Below, piece after piece: positions 31,661 through 41,829 of a stretch of 64,000 bases of DNA. Each line of letters starts with the position of its first letter. Positions within the stretch are counted from its first letter, which is position 1. Source of the DNA: Bos javanicus. Lineage: Eukaryota; Chordata; Mammalia; Artiodactyla; Bovidae. The translations under genes and the position numbers were made by a program. The stretch covers positions 57,083,378-57,147,377 of the forward strand of contig NC_083878.1 in assembly GCF_032452875.1 (NCBI RefSeq), given 5' to 3'. The notes under the pieces are model-generated. The model saw only the letters and a program-made list of their open reading frames with translations. It ran no database searches and was not told the origin of the DNA.

Positions 31661-31900
31661 AAGCAGATATCACTGTTCATGATTTTAGTGCCTTTCTACA
31701 TATGAGATGATGCTAGAACTTGGGGTCATAAAATCTTCTGAAATTAGCTAACTAAAGGCTTGTTCCGAAGAGGCAGATGACAAGTGCCTGATGATACTAA
31801 TCATCAGTTGCCATTGATCCTTTGGGGTCATAAATTCAACCATGGTTTGGGGAACATTTCCTGACTGTTTCATCCTATGGTGCTAAAAAAAACTCATTCC
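31661..31900 (-). mobile_element. Fragment similar to the 3.0 kb LTR family
   Basis: 'gattttagtgcctttctaca', 'gaacttggggtcataaaatc' and 'gaaattagctaactaaaggc' align in order with 3358-3470 (same orientation). This is a third, partial copy of the LTR family, in minus orientation within the provirus. Confidence 0.45.
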
Positions 31901-32047
31901 TAGGTCTGATGAAGATTTCACTGGTGGGCCACTCAGTTATGCTTATTATTGGACTAGGCTTTAATAACAATGTCTAACGTCTCTAGACCATCTGTTTTAC
32001 TCATCTTTTATGGTCCAGGAAAATATTCGCTCTTGTTTCTTCTTATA

Positions 32048-32708
32048 TGGGCATCCAGTCCCATCACTTCATGGCAAATAGCAGTGAAAACAATGAAAAC
32101 AGTGACAGACTTTATTTTCTTGGACTCCAAATTACTGCAGATGGTGACTGCAGCCATGTAATTAAAAGACACTTGCTCCTTGGAAGAAAAGCTATGACAA
32201 ACCTATACAGCATATTAAAAAGCAGAGACATTACTTTGCCAACAAAGGTCCATCTAGTCAGAGCTATGGTTTTCCCAGTAATCAGGTATGGGTGTGAGAG
32301 TTGGATCATAAAGAAATCTGAGCACTGAAGAACTGATGCTTTTGAACTGTGGTGTTGGAGAAGACTCTTGAGAGTCCCTTGGACTGCAAGGAGGTCAAAC
32401 CAGTCAATCTAAAAGGAAATCAGTCCTGAATATTCATTGGAAGGACTGATGTTGAAGCTAGAACTCCAATAGTTTGGCCACCTGATGCGAAGAATTGATT
32501 CATTGGAAAAGACCCTGATGCTGGGAAAGAGTGGAGGCAGGAGGAGAAGGGATGACAGAGGTTGAGATGGTTGGATGGCATCATTGACTTGATGGACATG
32601 ATTTTGAGCAAGCTCCAGGAGTTGGTGATGGACAGGGAAGCCTGGAGTACTACAGTCCCTAGGGTCACAAAGAGTCAGACATGACAGAGTGATTGAACTG
32701 AACTGAAA
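32048..32708 (+). pseudogene. BovB 3' fragment in provirus
   Basis: It runs from 'gcatccagtcccatcacttc' to the (CTGAA)n tail. The frame at 32047-32328 carries 'GCESWIIKKSEH'. An in-frame stop follows (cactgaagaact), then further indels. It is inserted in the ERV internal region. Confidence 0.9.
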
Positions 32709-32867
32709 AATTTAAGTGAAGAACTTCCATTAGATGCAGCTCAGTATATCTCAGGTCATTTGACTTTATCTTTTCTGTACCAATCGTCATCTGTAAAGGA
32801 GATTATATATTTTAATTGTCCATAAGATAACCAGCACAGTCTCCTAGTGTCACTAAGCTTGTTATCC

Positions 32868-33078
32868 CTGCTTGCATGCATGCTGTCACTTCAGTTGTGT
32901 CCAACTCTTTGCAACCCTATGGACTTTGGAACCCCCACTAGGCTCCTCTGTCCATGGGATTCTGCGAACAAGAGTACTGGAATGGGTTACCATTTCCTCT
33001 TCCAGAGGATCATCTCAATCCAGGAATCAAACCCACATCTCTTATGAGATTTTTACCACTAACACAACCTGGGAAGCC
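32868..33078 (-). mobile_element. Bov-tA SINE
   Basis: Antisense Bov-tA from 'cctgcttgcatgcatgctgt' to tRNA-head text 'acaacctgggaagcccc'. Similar flanks (gttatccct and gttatctct) are the likely TSD. Confidence 0.83.
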
Positions 33079-33079
33079 C

Positions 33080-33680
33080 CTGGTTATCTCTAGATTTGTT
33101 TAATTGTTTCCAATATAAGGGAGCTTTTAAATTTAAGCAACCATAATCTGATGTTAACCACCTGATTGCAGATCATGGAGCATCTGATTTTTATCCAAAG
33201 ATAGATTACTTAAACTTCAGAAGCAAATTTAAAATGTCCTTTTGATAATTCAATTAAACCCTACAACAGCATAATATAAACATGTCTCCTTCACTCTGAG
33301 AAGTGAGACTTAGCAAATACAGACCTCAGTAAACAGAATTCGATTTTGATATCCATTGCAATATCTCTTTTTCTCTAAAATTACTCTCATTCCTATCAAA
33401 GATAGCCAAATCAAAGCTACTTTGTCTGCAAACTAAGTTTGATTAATTGATAAAAGTCTTCCCAAGGCCAGGAAAGCCATGCCAAGGGCTTGTCACAGAT
33501 TTTGCCTTATGGATTCAGGAAAATTCCTCCCTTTTTGAGGTCCACAAAATACCTTCAGACTCTTTGCACCTTTCAGGAGTAGACTTCCTAATTTAACTGA
33601 TAAAATTGTTGGGAACCTGGGAGTCTCCAGTCTCTGGAGGGACCATGTAGAGAGAAAAGTGAAACATAGGAACCTGCTTG
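33080..33680. other. Provirus or unrelated internal sequence, unassigned
   Basis: It lies inside the provirus boundaries and is AT-rich with no readable domain. It may be decayed gag-pol or a further unrecognised insertion. The minus frame at 33493-33801 overlaps the next SINE. Confidence 0.3.
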
Positions 33681-33681
33681 T

Positions 33682-34016
33682 GCTGCGCTGTGCTTTGTCA
33701 CTCAGTAGTGTCCAACTCTTTGCAACCCCACAGACTGTAGCCTGACAGGCTCCTCTGTCCATGGGGATTCTCCAGGCAAGAATACTGGACTGAATTGCCA
33801 TGCCCTCCTGCAGGGGATCATCTCAACCCAGAGATCAAACCCAGGTTTCCTATATTGCAGTTGGATTCTTTATCGTCTGAGCCACCAGGAAAGCTCATGA
33901 ATACTGGAGTGGGTAGCCTATCCCTTTTCAAGGGGATCCTCCCAACCAAGGAGTTGAACAGACTTCTCCTGCATTGTAGGTGGATTTTTTACCAGCTGAG
34001 TTACCAGAGAAGCCCA
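33682..34016 (-). mobile_element. Bov-tA SINE with duplicated tRNA head
   Basis: Antisense body (33682-33790) and a first tRNA-like head ending 'gagccaccaggaaagctca'. A second head unit (33898-34016, 'gagttaccagagaagcccaa') follows. This is the two-headed Bov-tA type. A plus frame of 88 codons at 33795-34061 is a SINE artefact. Confidence 0.87.
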
Positions 34017-35020
34017 AATTCTCCTTGCAAAGATATAATTTACCAAATTGCTATGTCATAATTAGTTTGTGGATAAATGTTTCTTTACATCTGGAAAACA
34101 TAGTTTAAAAGCTAATAATGCTTCAGATAGAACCATAAAAATTATAATCATGTAATTTCACTCTGTAAATAACCCTCTTGATTAACTTTTTATGAAGCCA
34201 TAAAGTTTTCCCCTAGGATTTTTTAAAAAAATTTACCCAGTTCCCCAGTATAATCTGAGATTTATCAGAATAAAACAATAAATGTCTATAAATCACAGAA
34301 ACACAAAAAAGTCATTACTAAATTTGCTCACAAAGTAATTGACAAGAGAAACTTTGTTACTGCTGTGATATGTAACATTTTAAAGTAACTAAAATTATGG
34401 ATGGTAACATTTTGCCAGGACATACTAGACTTTCAGAAATTCTATGTGATTTCTAGAATATCCATATTAATAACATTTATCCATACAGGATATATTTAAA
34501 AGGCTTATCAGTATGGTAATAATACTCTCCATGTAATTTAAAATACTAATTAAATATCTCTGTCTGAGATGCCACATGGGCCTTCTAAAGCATCTCAAAG
34601 TTAGCTGAAGTTCAAAAGAATTGCAATGAATATTTGATTTAGGAAGTGTTGTCAAAAAATATCAAAAGATTTGAGAAGACTCAGTCAGATAGGATCGTGG
34701 GTCACTGTGATGCAATAGTTAATCACTTAGCCAAAAAAAAAAATCACTTAGCCAAAGTGGTGATAAAACATTTCAAAGGCAAATATAGAACAGATCACTT
34801 AAAAGATAAAGAACTTAAAATCTGTTACCAGAGGCAGTTTAACACTTTAAGAAAATTGTCGTTTTAACAAAGAGAAAAGCCAAATTCAGGTTTTATACCA
34901 ACTTACTTTCAAGATTCATTTCCTCAGTGAACTGCAGTCTAAACTTAGTCAGCCTGACCATCCACAAATCTTCCACCCTTTCCTGTTCTCCATTCTCTTC
35001 TCTATCCAGAAACAACCAAC
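34017..35020. other. Provirus interior, unassigned
   Basis: AT-rich. The block 'tctgtctgagatgcc ... gcatctcaaagttagctgaa' near 34560-34610 resembles 45280-45325, so part of it is a dispersed repeat I cannot name. A local tandem repeat of 'atcacttagccaaa' occurs near 34723-34755. Confidence 0.3.
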
Positions 35021-36213
35021 TGTTGTCATTCAGTCTCTAAGTTGTGTGCAACTCTTTGTGACCCCATGGACTGCAGCATGCCAAGCTTCCCTGTCCTTCA
35101 CTATCACCTGGAGTTTGCTCAAATTCACCTCCAGTGAGTCATTGATGTCACCGAACCATCTCATCCTCTGTCCTTCTCTTGCTGCCCTCAATCTTTCCCT
35201 GTATCAGGGTCTTTTCCAATGAGTTGGCTCTTCCAATCAGGTGGCTAAAGTATTGAAACTTCAGCTTCAGCTTCAGTCCTTCCAGTGAATATTCACGATC
35301 AATTTCCTTTAGTATTGACTGGTTTGATCTCCTTGCTGTCCAAGGGACTCTCAAGAGTCTTTTCCAACACCACACTTCAAAAACATCAATTCTTTAGTAC
35401 TTGGACTTCTTTATGATACAACTCTCATATCCATACATGACTACTGGAAAAAACATAGCTTTGACTACAGGGATCTTTGTTGGCAAAGTGATGTCTCTGC
35501 TTTTTAATATCCTGTCTAGGTTTGTCACAGCTTTTTTTTTTTTTTTTAACAAGAAGTGAGCATCTTTTAATTTCATAGCTGCAGTCACCATCTGCAGTGA
35601 TTTTTTAAACCAAGACAATCTGCCACTCTTACCATTTTTTCCTCATCTATTTGCCACAAAGTGATGGGACCAGGTACTGTAATTTTAGTTTCCTGAATGT
35701 TGAGTTTTAAGCCAGCTTTTTTACTTTACTTGTTCACTTTCATCAAAAGACTCTTTAGTTGTTCATCACTTTCTTCCATTAGGATAATATTATATGCATA
35801 TCTGAGGTTGTTAATATTTCTCCAAGCAATCTTCAGTCCAGCTTATAATTACCCACCCTGGCATTTCTCAGGATGTACTCTGCATATTAGTTAAATTAGA
35901 CAATATACAGCCTTGATGTACTCCATTCTCAATTTTGAGCCAGTCCATTGTTTCATGTCCAGTTCTGTTACTTCTTGACATGCATACAGGTTTCTCAGGT
36001 GGCAGGTAAGGTGGTCTGGTATTCCTATCTCTTTATAAAAATTTTCCACAGTTTGTTGTGATCCATACAGACAAGGCTTTAGCATAATCTTTGCAGCAGA
36101 AGTATATATTTTCATGAAATTCTTTTGCTTTTTCTATGATCCAGCAGATGTTGGCAATTTGATCTCTGGTTCCTCTGTACTTTCTAAAGACCAGCTTGTA
36201 TGTCTGGAAGGGA
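35021..36213 (-). pseudogene. BovB, 5'-truncated, old antisense copy
   Basis: 3' end at the left (gttgtcattcagtctctaag), then C-terminal region and RT to 'cagcttgtatgtctggaag'. A 16-base T run at 35532-35547 expands an A-rich spot. The catalytic box is lost (text near 35788 no longer reads YADD). Frames of 74-75 codons only. Confidence 0.88.
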
Positions 36214-36410
36214 AAATATATTAATAAAGAAGTCTATTGTTCTAAACTTGTTGGGGCACTCTGGTCAATCATCCATGTCAAGGGAGATCAGGGTCAAAAA
36301 GGTCCCATTTGCATTCTAAGTCTGGTTCATCAGTGGGCAAGCTGGTCCCTGACTACGCGAAACTCTCAGGATGTCAGTCATAATGAAGAAATCCCACCTG
36401 AATTGTCATT
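36214..36410 (-). other. Provirus leader region next to 5' LTR
   Basis: On the minus strand this directly follows the 5' LTR, where a primer-binding site and leader are expected. I could not match the first 18 bases to a particular tRNA 3' end. The plus frame at 36196-36444 is antisense. Confidence 0.4.
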
Positions 36411-36911
36411 CATTGTAGGAAGGGGGATCCCTTCCAGGGCCTGAGAGTGGGAACTTGTCTAACACTCAGGAATGAATTGTCTGAGGAGAAAATGTGCTGA
36501 CAAAGCAAGATACTTCACCAGGGAGGGGTGCCTAAGCAGAGAGTAGCTGGGTAAAGAATCCGGAAGAACTGCTCTGTCATGTGACTCACAGTCTGTTTTC
36601 ATGGTAATGGGGTTGGTTTCTGGATTGTCTCTGGACAACTGTTTTGATGCAGGGTCCTTCCTGGTCATGCACACATGACTCAGCCAAGATGAACTCCAGT
36701 GAGAAGGTTTTTGGGAGGTTCAGTTCAGTTCAGTGGTAAGACATATACACTGATCTCTCCTCTTTCCTTTTGACCTTTCCCAAATTCTTCTGCTTGGTAG
36801 TATAGCGTTAGTTTCTCCTTACCAGGACCTGCTCTTGTAAGGTAACTCATGTAAGTGATTACAATCAGGCTTAGCCAAGGGGAAAGTTTTCTGTCAGTGG
36901 TTCCCCCAACA
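36411..36911 (-). mobile_element. 5' LTR of class I ERV-like provirus
   Basis: Direct repeat of 29353-29830 with many substitutions. Shared blocks include 'gtctaacactcaggaatgaa', 'ggtcatgcacac/t', 'agatgaactccagtgagaag' and 'gtaactcatgtaagtgatta'. The poly(A) signal is degraded. A (TTCAG)3 insertion sits at about 36719-36734. The marked difference between the two LTRs indicates an old integration. Confidence 0.82.
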
Positions 36912-36915
36912 ATTT

Positions 36916-37304
36916 CATCGTCAGTGTAAAGAAATACAATTGACTGTTGTATGTTGATTTTGTATTTTGCAACTTTGTTGATTATTAGTTTTAATATTTT
37001 TTTTTCTTTAACTCTTTAGGATGTCCTTCATGAAGATCATATCATCTGTAAGCAGGAAATATTTTACTTCTTTGATTTGGATGACTTTTTTTTCTTTTTC
37101 TTGTCTAATTGATCTGGCTAGGACTTCTAGTATGTTGAATAGGAATGATAAGACTGAAAACCCTTGACTTGTTCTTAATCTTAGAGGAAAAATTTTCAGC
37201 TTTTCACCATAAAGTGTTTTAATTGTTGGCTTGTTACACATGAGCTTCATCATTATGAGCCATATTCTTTCTGCACATCATTTATTGAGGATTTTTATTA
37301 TGAA
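36916..37304 (-). pseudogene. Old L1 resumes after provirus
   Basis: Antisense L1 ORF2 continues from the 29348 break: 'ttgtatgttgattttgtatt', 'aggatgtccttcatgaagat' then 'catatcatctgtaagcag', 'gatctggctaggacttctag', ending 'gaggatttttattatgaaa'. Consensus order across the gap supports one split element. Confidence 0.72.
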
Positions 37305-37376
37305 AGGGCTTCCCCAATGGCTCAGTGGGTAAGGAATCTGTCTGCAATGCAGAAGACACAGAAGACATGGTTTCTG
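37305..37376 (+). mobile_element. Bov-tA tRNA-head fragment
   Basis: A short piece of SINE head (ggcttccccaatggctcagt ... ctgcaatgcagaagacaca) without the Bov-A body. Confidence 0.65.
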
Positions 37377-37775
37377 CTTAACTAGATTCCCTCAAAACTA
37401 CTCCAGTCCATGAATGGTTGTCAAATTTGATGTTATCTGTGAGAAAAAAGCTGAAAACTCCTAATCTGTCATCTGCTCCCTTATTTCACTTTCAGCTGCA
37501 TATTTATTTTCTCAGCTATACCAGAAAACTATTTTTCACTTTTCTCCACATGCTGCTCCAATGACATTGAATATATCTTCCTTGTTCCTGATTACAATTC
37601 ATCTTAGGGCTGTTTAATTTTATCTTTGCTATAAAACCTTGTTCTGCTAGCTTCCACCTGAATCATGTGTCTCTTCTATATGCTCTCATATCATATATCA
37701 CTCTATTATAACAGAGTATTTTCTATCATTTATAGTAACTGTTTTGTATGCAGTAACAGATAGAAAACAATCTAA
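37377..37775. other. Unassigned spacer
   Basis: AT-rich with no feature recognised. The old L1 may extend a little past the SINE fragment (near 37411-37440) but I cannot follow it. Confidence 0.35.
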
Positions 37776-37960
37776 AACAGGGATTATATCTTATTTGTAT
37801 TCCTAACAGTTAGCTTAGTGCCTACAGAATGGAATCTATTCAAATTTGTTGAATAATTTTAGTCCACATAATAACCCCTTTGAGGTGAATATGATGTTCA
37901 CTTTATAGTGTGAAAGGTACTATTTGCAACATGTCAGTGCATCAAGTTCAGTAAATCTTG
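37776..37960 (-). mobile_element. Possible L2/MIR-type ancient fragment
   Basis: The block 'aacagttagcttagtgcctac ... aaatttgttgaataa' resembles the conserved 3' end shared by L2 and MIR. 'aataacccctttgaggtgaa' resembles an antisense MIR core. Both are short and weak. Confidence 0.35.
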
Positions 37961-38049
37961 CTATTTATATTCTCTTTGGAATTTATTTTCAGTGGTTGAT
38001 TATGTATTTTATGTGGAAACATATCTAAGCAGAAATTATGAAAATTCAT

Positions 38050-38265
38050 GCCATTCCAGAATTCTGCCATTTCCTACTGTTCTTGGGTTCTTGCAGCAAG
38101 AATACTGGAGTAATTTCCAATTCTATCCTCCAGTGGACCATGCTTTGTCAGAACTCTCCACTATGACCTGTATGACTTGGGTGGCTCTGCACAGTATGGC
38201 ACATAGCTTCATTGAGTTACATAAGCCCTTTCACCATAACAAGGCTGTGATACATAAAAGGGATT
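38050..38265 (-). mobile_element. Ruminant LINE-associated repeat fragment
   Basis: 'agtggaccatgctttgtcag', 'aactctccactatgacctg', 'tgggtggctctgcacagtat' and 'ggctgtgatacat' match, from memory, a repeat common in bovid non-coding DNA that often ends with a Bov-A-like block. The left part (agcaagaatactggagtaat) shows that block. Exact family uncertain. The 95-codon frame at 37992-38279 is inside it. Confidence 0.45.
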
Positions 38266-38289
38266 CCTCAAGTAGTTGATCCCAAAACT

Positions 38290-39118
38290 CTAAATGTGAG
38301 AAGGAAAGGAGTACTCTGAAAATTTTTATAATCATGATTTAGACAAAATAAAAAAGTATGTAATAGTACTGAGGTCCTAAGGAAAGTTGGCTAGTAGTGG
38401 TTTGGATTATAGGAGATTTTAGTTTCTCTATGAGATTCCCAGAGGCAAAAAACTAAGAACTAATATCCTAACTTTTGGTAAAGATTGGCTGTCACCTAAT
38501 GTATTGTTAAAACCATGCAGGTTAAATAAAAATGGAAAATGTGTAAAACTTATGTGATATGACTACACAGTCAGTGTTATCTCCAGTTTTTATCTAGTTC
38601 TTTGTATTTGATGCTGAATTTTACTAGCAGTGTTAATCACTAGCTTGATCCCTTCCAATATATTAATTCTACTTCCAGAAAAAATAAAAGGAGACCATTT
38701 CCTCTTTGTTGTACTGCTTTCCACATAGTGTCTAAATGCTATTTTTAATTATTCCCCAAATATAGTGACTCTTAAAATTTTTACTATTTTTTTGATATCT
38801 CTATATATCTCTATTATCAAAACATACAGGAAGGAATGTTTTCATTGTTTATCAGTATGGTGATGCCTCAGTTGCTTGTACACACTTGTATTTTTTTGTA
38901 AAGTAATTAGCTTCTAATTAAATAAATTAAAAAATAAATAAAATGCACTAAAATTCTTTTTACTATTATAACAACTTTTAAAAAATATTGTTACAGTATT
39001 CCTTGTAGTAAAATGTTTTTGAGCTGCAAAAAATAGTTTAAGAAATATTCTACAGAACTAAATATATGTACATAAAATAAGAGAATAAGTAAGTGTACTG
39101 GGCTAGAAAATAGATACT
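38290..39118. other. Unassigned AT-rich spacer
   Basis: No recognised repeat or gene. Confidence 0.4.
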
Positions 39119-39121
39119 GCT

Positions 39122-39889
39122 GATGTTCAGTCACTAAGTCATGTCTGACTCTTTGTGACCCCAGAACTGCAGCTTATCAGGTTTCCCCATCCTCCACTAT
39201 CTCCCAGTGTTTGCTCAAATTCATGACCATTTGGTCAGCAATGCTATCTAAACATCTCATCCTCTGACAACCCTTTTCCTTTTTGTCTTCCATCTTTCCC
39301 AGCATCTTGATCTTTTCCAATGAATGAGTCAGCTCTTCAGATCACATGGCCAAAATGTTGGAACTTCAGTATCAATCTTCCTAATAAATATTCAGGCTTG
39401 ATTTTCATTAGATTTGACTGACTTGATCACCTTGAAGTCAAAGGGACTCTCAAGAGTCTTCTCTAGCAATATAATTGGAAAGCATCAATTTTTCAGTGCT
39501 TAGCCTTCCTTACGGTCCAACTCTCATATGCATATATGACTAGAGGAAAAGTCATAGCTTTGACTATATATACCTTTGTTGGAAAACTGATGCCTCTGCT
39601 TTTTAGCATGCTATCTAGGTTTGTCATAGATTTCCTTCTGAGGGGCAAGCATCCCTTAATTTCATGGCTGCAGTCACAATCTGCAGTGATTTCTGAGCCC
39701 AAGAAAATAAAATATGTCACCACTTCCTCTTTTTCTCCTTTTATTTTACATGAAGTAATGGGACCACATGCAATGATCTTAGTTTTCTGAAAGTTGAGTT
39801 TCAAGCCAGCTTTTTCACTCTACTCTTTCAGCCTCAGCAAGAGACTCTTTAGCTCCTTTTCACTTTTTGCCATTAGAGTAGTATCATTC
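39122..39889 (-). pseudogene. BovB host copy, 3' half
   Basis: Antisense BovB 3' end and C-terminal region through to RT, up to 'gagtagtatcattc'. The minus frame 39493-39804 (103 codons) carries 'GSEITADCDCSHEIKG' and 'YAYESWT'. It is interrupted at 39890 by a plus-strand BovB and resumes at 40382. Confidence 0.88.
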
Positions 39890-40381
39890 GGCAGAGACAT
39901 TACTTTGCCAACAAAGGTCCGTCTAGTTAAGGCTATCGTTTTTCCAGTGGTCATGTATGGATGTGAGAGTTGAACTGTGAAGAAAGCTGAACACCAAAGA
40001 ACTGATGCTTTTGAATTGTGGTATTAGAGAAGACTCTTGAGAGTCCCTTGGACTGCAAGGAGATCCAAGCAGTCCATCCTAAAGGAGATCAGTCCTGTGT
40101 GTTCATTGGAGGGACTAATGTTGAAGCTGAAACTCCAATACTTTGGCCACCTCATGTGAAGAGCTGACTCATTTGAAAAGACCCTGATGTTGGGAAAGAT
40201 TGAGGACAGGAGGAGAAGGGGATGACAGAGGATGAGATGGTTGGATGGCATCACTGACACAATGGACATGGGTTTGGGTGGACTCTGGGAGTTGGTGATG
40301 GACAGGGTGGCCTGGCATGCTGTGGTTCATGGGATTGCAAAGAGTCAGACATGACTGAGTGACTGAACTGAACTGAACTGA
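39890..40381 (+). pseudogene. BovB 3' fragment inserted head-on into BovB
   Basis: It begins 'gcagagacattactttgcca' and ends in (CTGAA)n. It lies opposite to its host. A 4-bp repeat attc (39886-39889, 40382-40385) brackets it. The coding part is broken early (gagttgaactgtg, TGG to TGA). Confidence 0.88.
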
Positions 40382-40925
40382 ATTCTGCATATCTGAGGTT
40401 GTTGATATTCCTTCCAGCAAACTTGGCATTTTTGCACCCAGCCTGGCATTTTGCATGATGTAATCTGCATAGAAGTTAAATAAACAGTGTGACAATCTAC
40501 TTCTTTCCCAATTTCGAACCAGTCAGTTGTTCCATGTCTGATTCTAAATGCAGCTTTTTGACCTGCATACAAGTTTCTCAGGAGACAGGTAAGGTGGTCT
40601 GGTACTCCCATCTCTTTAAGTATTTCTCACAGTTATTTATGATCCACACAGTCAAAGGCTTTAGCATAGTCAATGAACCAGAAGTAGATGTTTTTCTGGA
40701 ACTCTCTTGATTTCTTCAAGATCTAAAAATATTAGCAGTGTGATCTCTGATTTCTGTGCCTCTTTGAAGCCCAGTTTGTACATCTGGAAGTTCTCAGTTC
40801 ATGTCCTGCTAAAGCCTAGCTTGAAGGATTTTGAGCATAAATTTGGTAGCAAGTGAAATGAGCACAATTGTACAGTAGTTTGAATATTCTTTGGCACTGC
40901 CCTTCTTTGAGATTGGAATAGAAAA
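40382..40925 (-). pseudogene. BovB host copy, RT part
   Basis: Continuation of the antisense host: 'ttctgcatatctgaggttgt' and 'gaccagaagtagatgttttt' regions, ending 'cttctttgagattggaatag'. The RT is in several frames. It is 5'-truncated inside RT. Confidence 0.87.
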
Positions 40926-41355
40926 TAATATGTTAATTTTTAGTGTAAAAAAAACCTATGATTTTTAAGGTGATGAAGGTGGAGCTGGTTGAAGGATATA
41001 TGGGCTGTCCAAAAATCAATGGATATAAAGAGAATAGAGGGATATTTTATCAGAAATGCAAAAAATATCATTAAACTCAAGACAGCAGAAATTTACATGA
41101 CTGGGCAGACTATGCTTCGATGCAAGATATTTTCTCAAAGTCCCAACTTGCTGCTGATGCTAAGTTGGGTAAATTTGAAGGCTCAGCTGTCACTGAGTTC
41201 CAGGGTGAATTATTATACCATTTAAAGAAGGATGTTTGTGGAATCAAGTTTCTACTATACTACTTACTGTTTCAATAGCCCATTCCAATACATAGGTTAA
41301 ATAGATGTATATTTAAGATTATATGTCCACTGTATATTCAGATTATAAATCATGT
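40926..41355. other. Unassigned spacer
   Basis: No feature recognised. The plus frame of 78 codons at 40989-41225 shows 'IKLKTAEIYMTGQ' and no domain I know. Its codon use looks ordinary, but I see no flanking signals for an exon. Confidence 0.35.
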
Positions 41356-41368
41356 ATATTCAAGATTA

Positions 41369-41584
41369 TACATCCATGTGCTTAGTCCCTCAGTCATGTC
41401 CAACTCTTTGTGACCCCATGGACTGTAGCACACCAAGCTCCTCTGTCCATGGGGATTCTCCAGAAAAGAATATTGGAGAGGGCTGCCATGCCCTCCTCCA
41501 GAGGATCTTTCCAACCCAGGGATTGAACCCAGGTATCCCACATTGCAGGTAGATTTTTTATACTCTGAGCCCCCAGAGAAGCCC
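41369..41584 (-). mobile_element. Bov-tA SINE
   Basis: Near full-length antisense Bov-tA with a perfect 13-bp TSD, atattcaagatta at 41356-41368 and 41585-41597. Confidence 0.93.
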
Positions 41585-41659
41585 ATATTCAAGATTAAAA
41601 GTTGACAATCATTTTATGTAAAGATCAGAGTAGTAATTGTTTTCAACTTGTTAAACCAT

Positions 41660-41828
41660 GCAGCCTAGACTATTGCAACCACTCAGCTCTGCTGTTCTAG
41701 TGCAAGAGTAGCCATGGACAGTATATGAATAAATGGAGATACCTGTGCTACAGTAAAATTTTATTTATAAAAACAGATAGTAGACAGTTTTGGCCTACAC
41801 ACGCACCATACTTTGCCAATGCATGATT
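41660..41828 (+). mobile_element. hAT-type MER fragment
   Basis: 'attgcaaccactcagctctg', 'gcaagagtagccatggacag', 'agtaaaattttatttataaa' and 'ccatactttgccaatgcatg' follow a well-known mammalian hAT-Charlie-derived MER element. Its short terminal inverted repeat is degraded. I cannot fix the subfamily. Confidence 0.6.
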
Positions 41829-41829
41829 T

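Noticed and set aside
36719..36734. CRISPR-like short repeats
   Set aside because: (CAGTT)n is the BovB tail motif with no spacers; this is a mammalian nuclear region.
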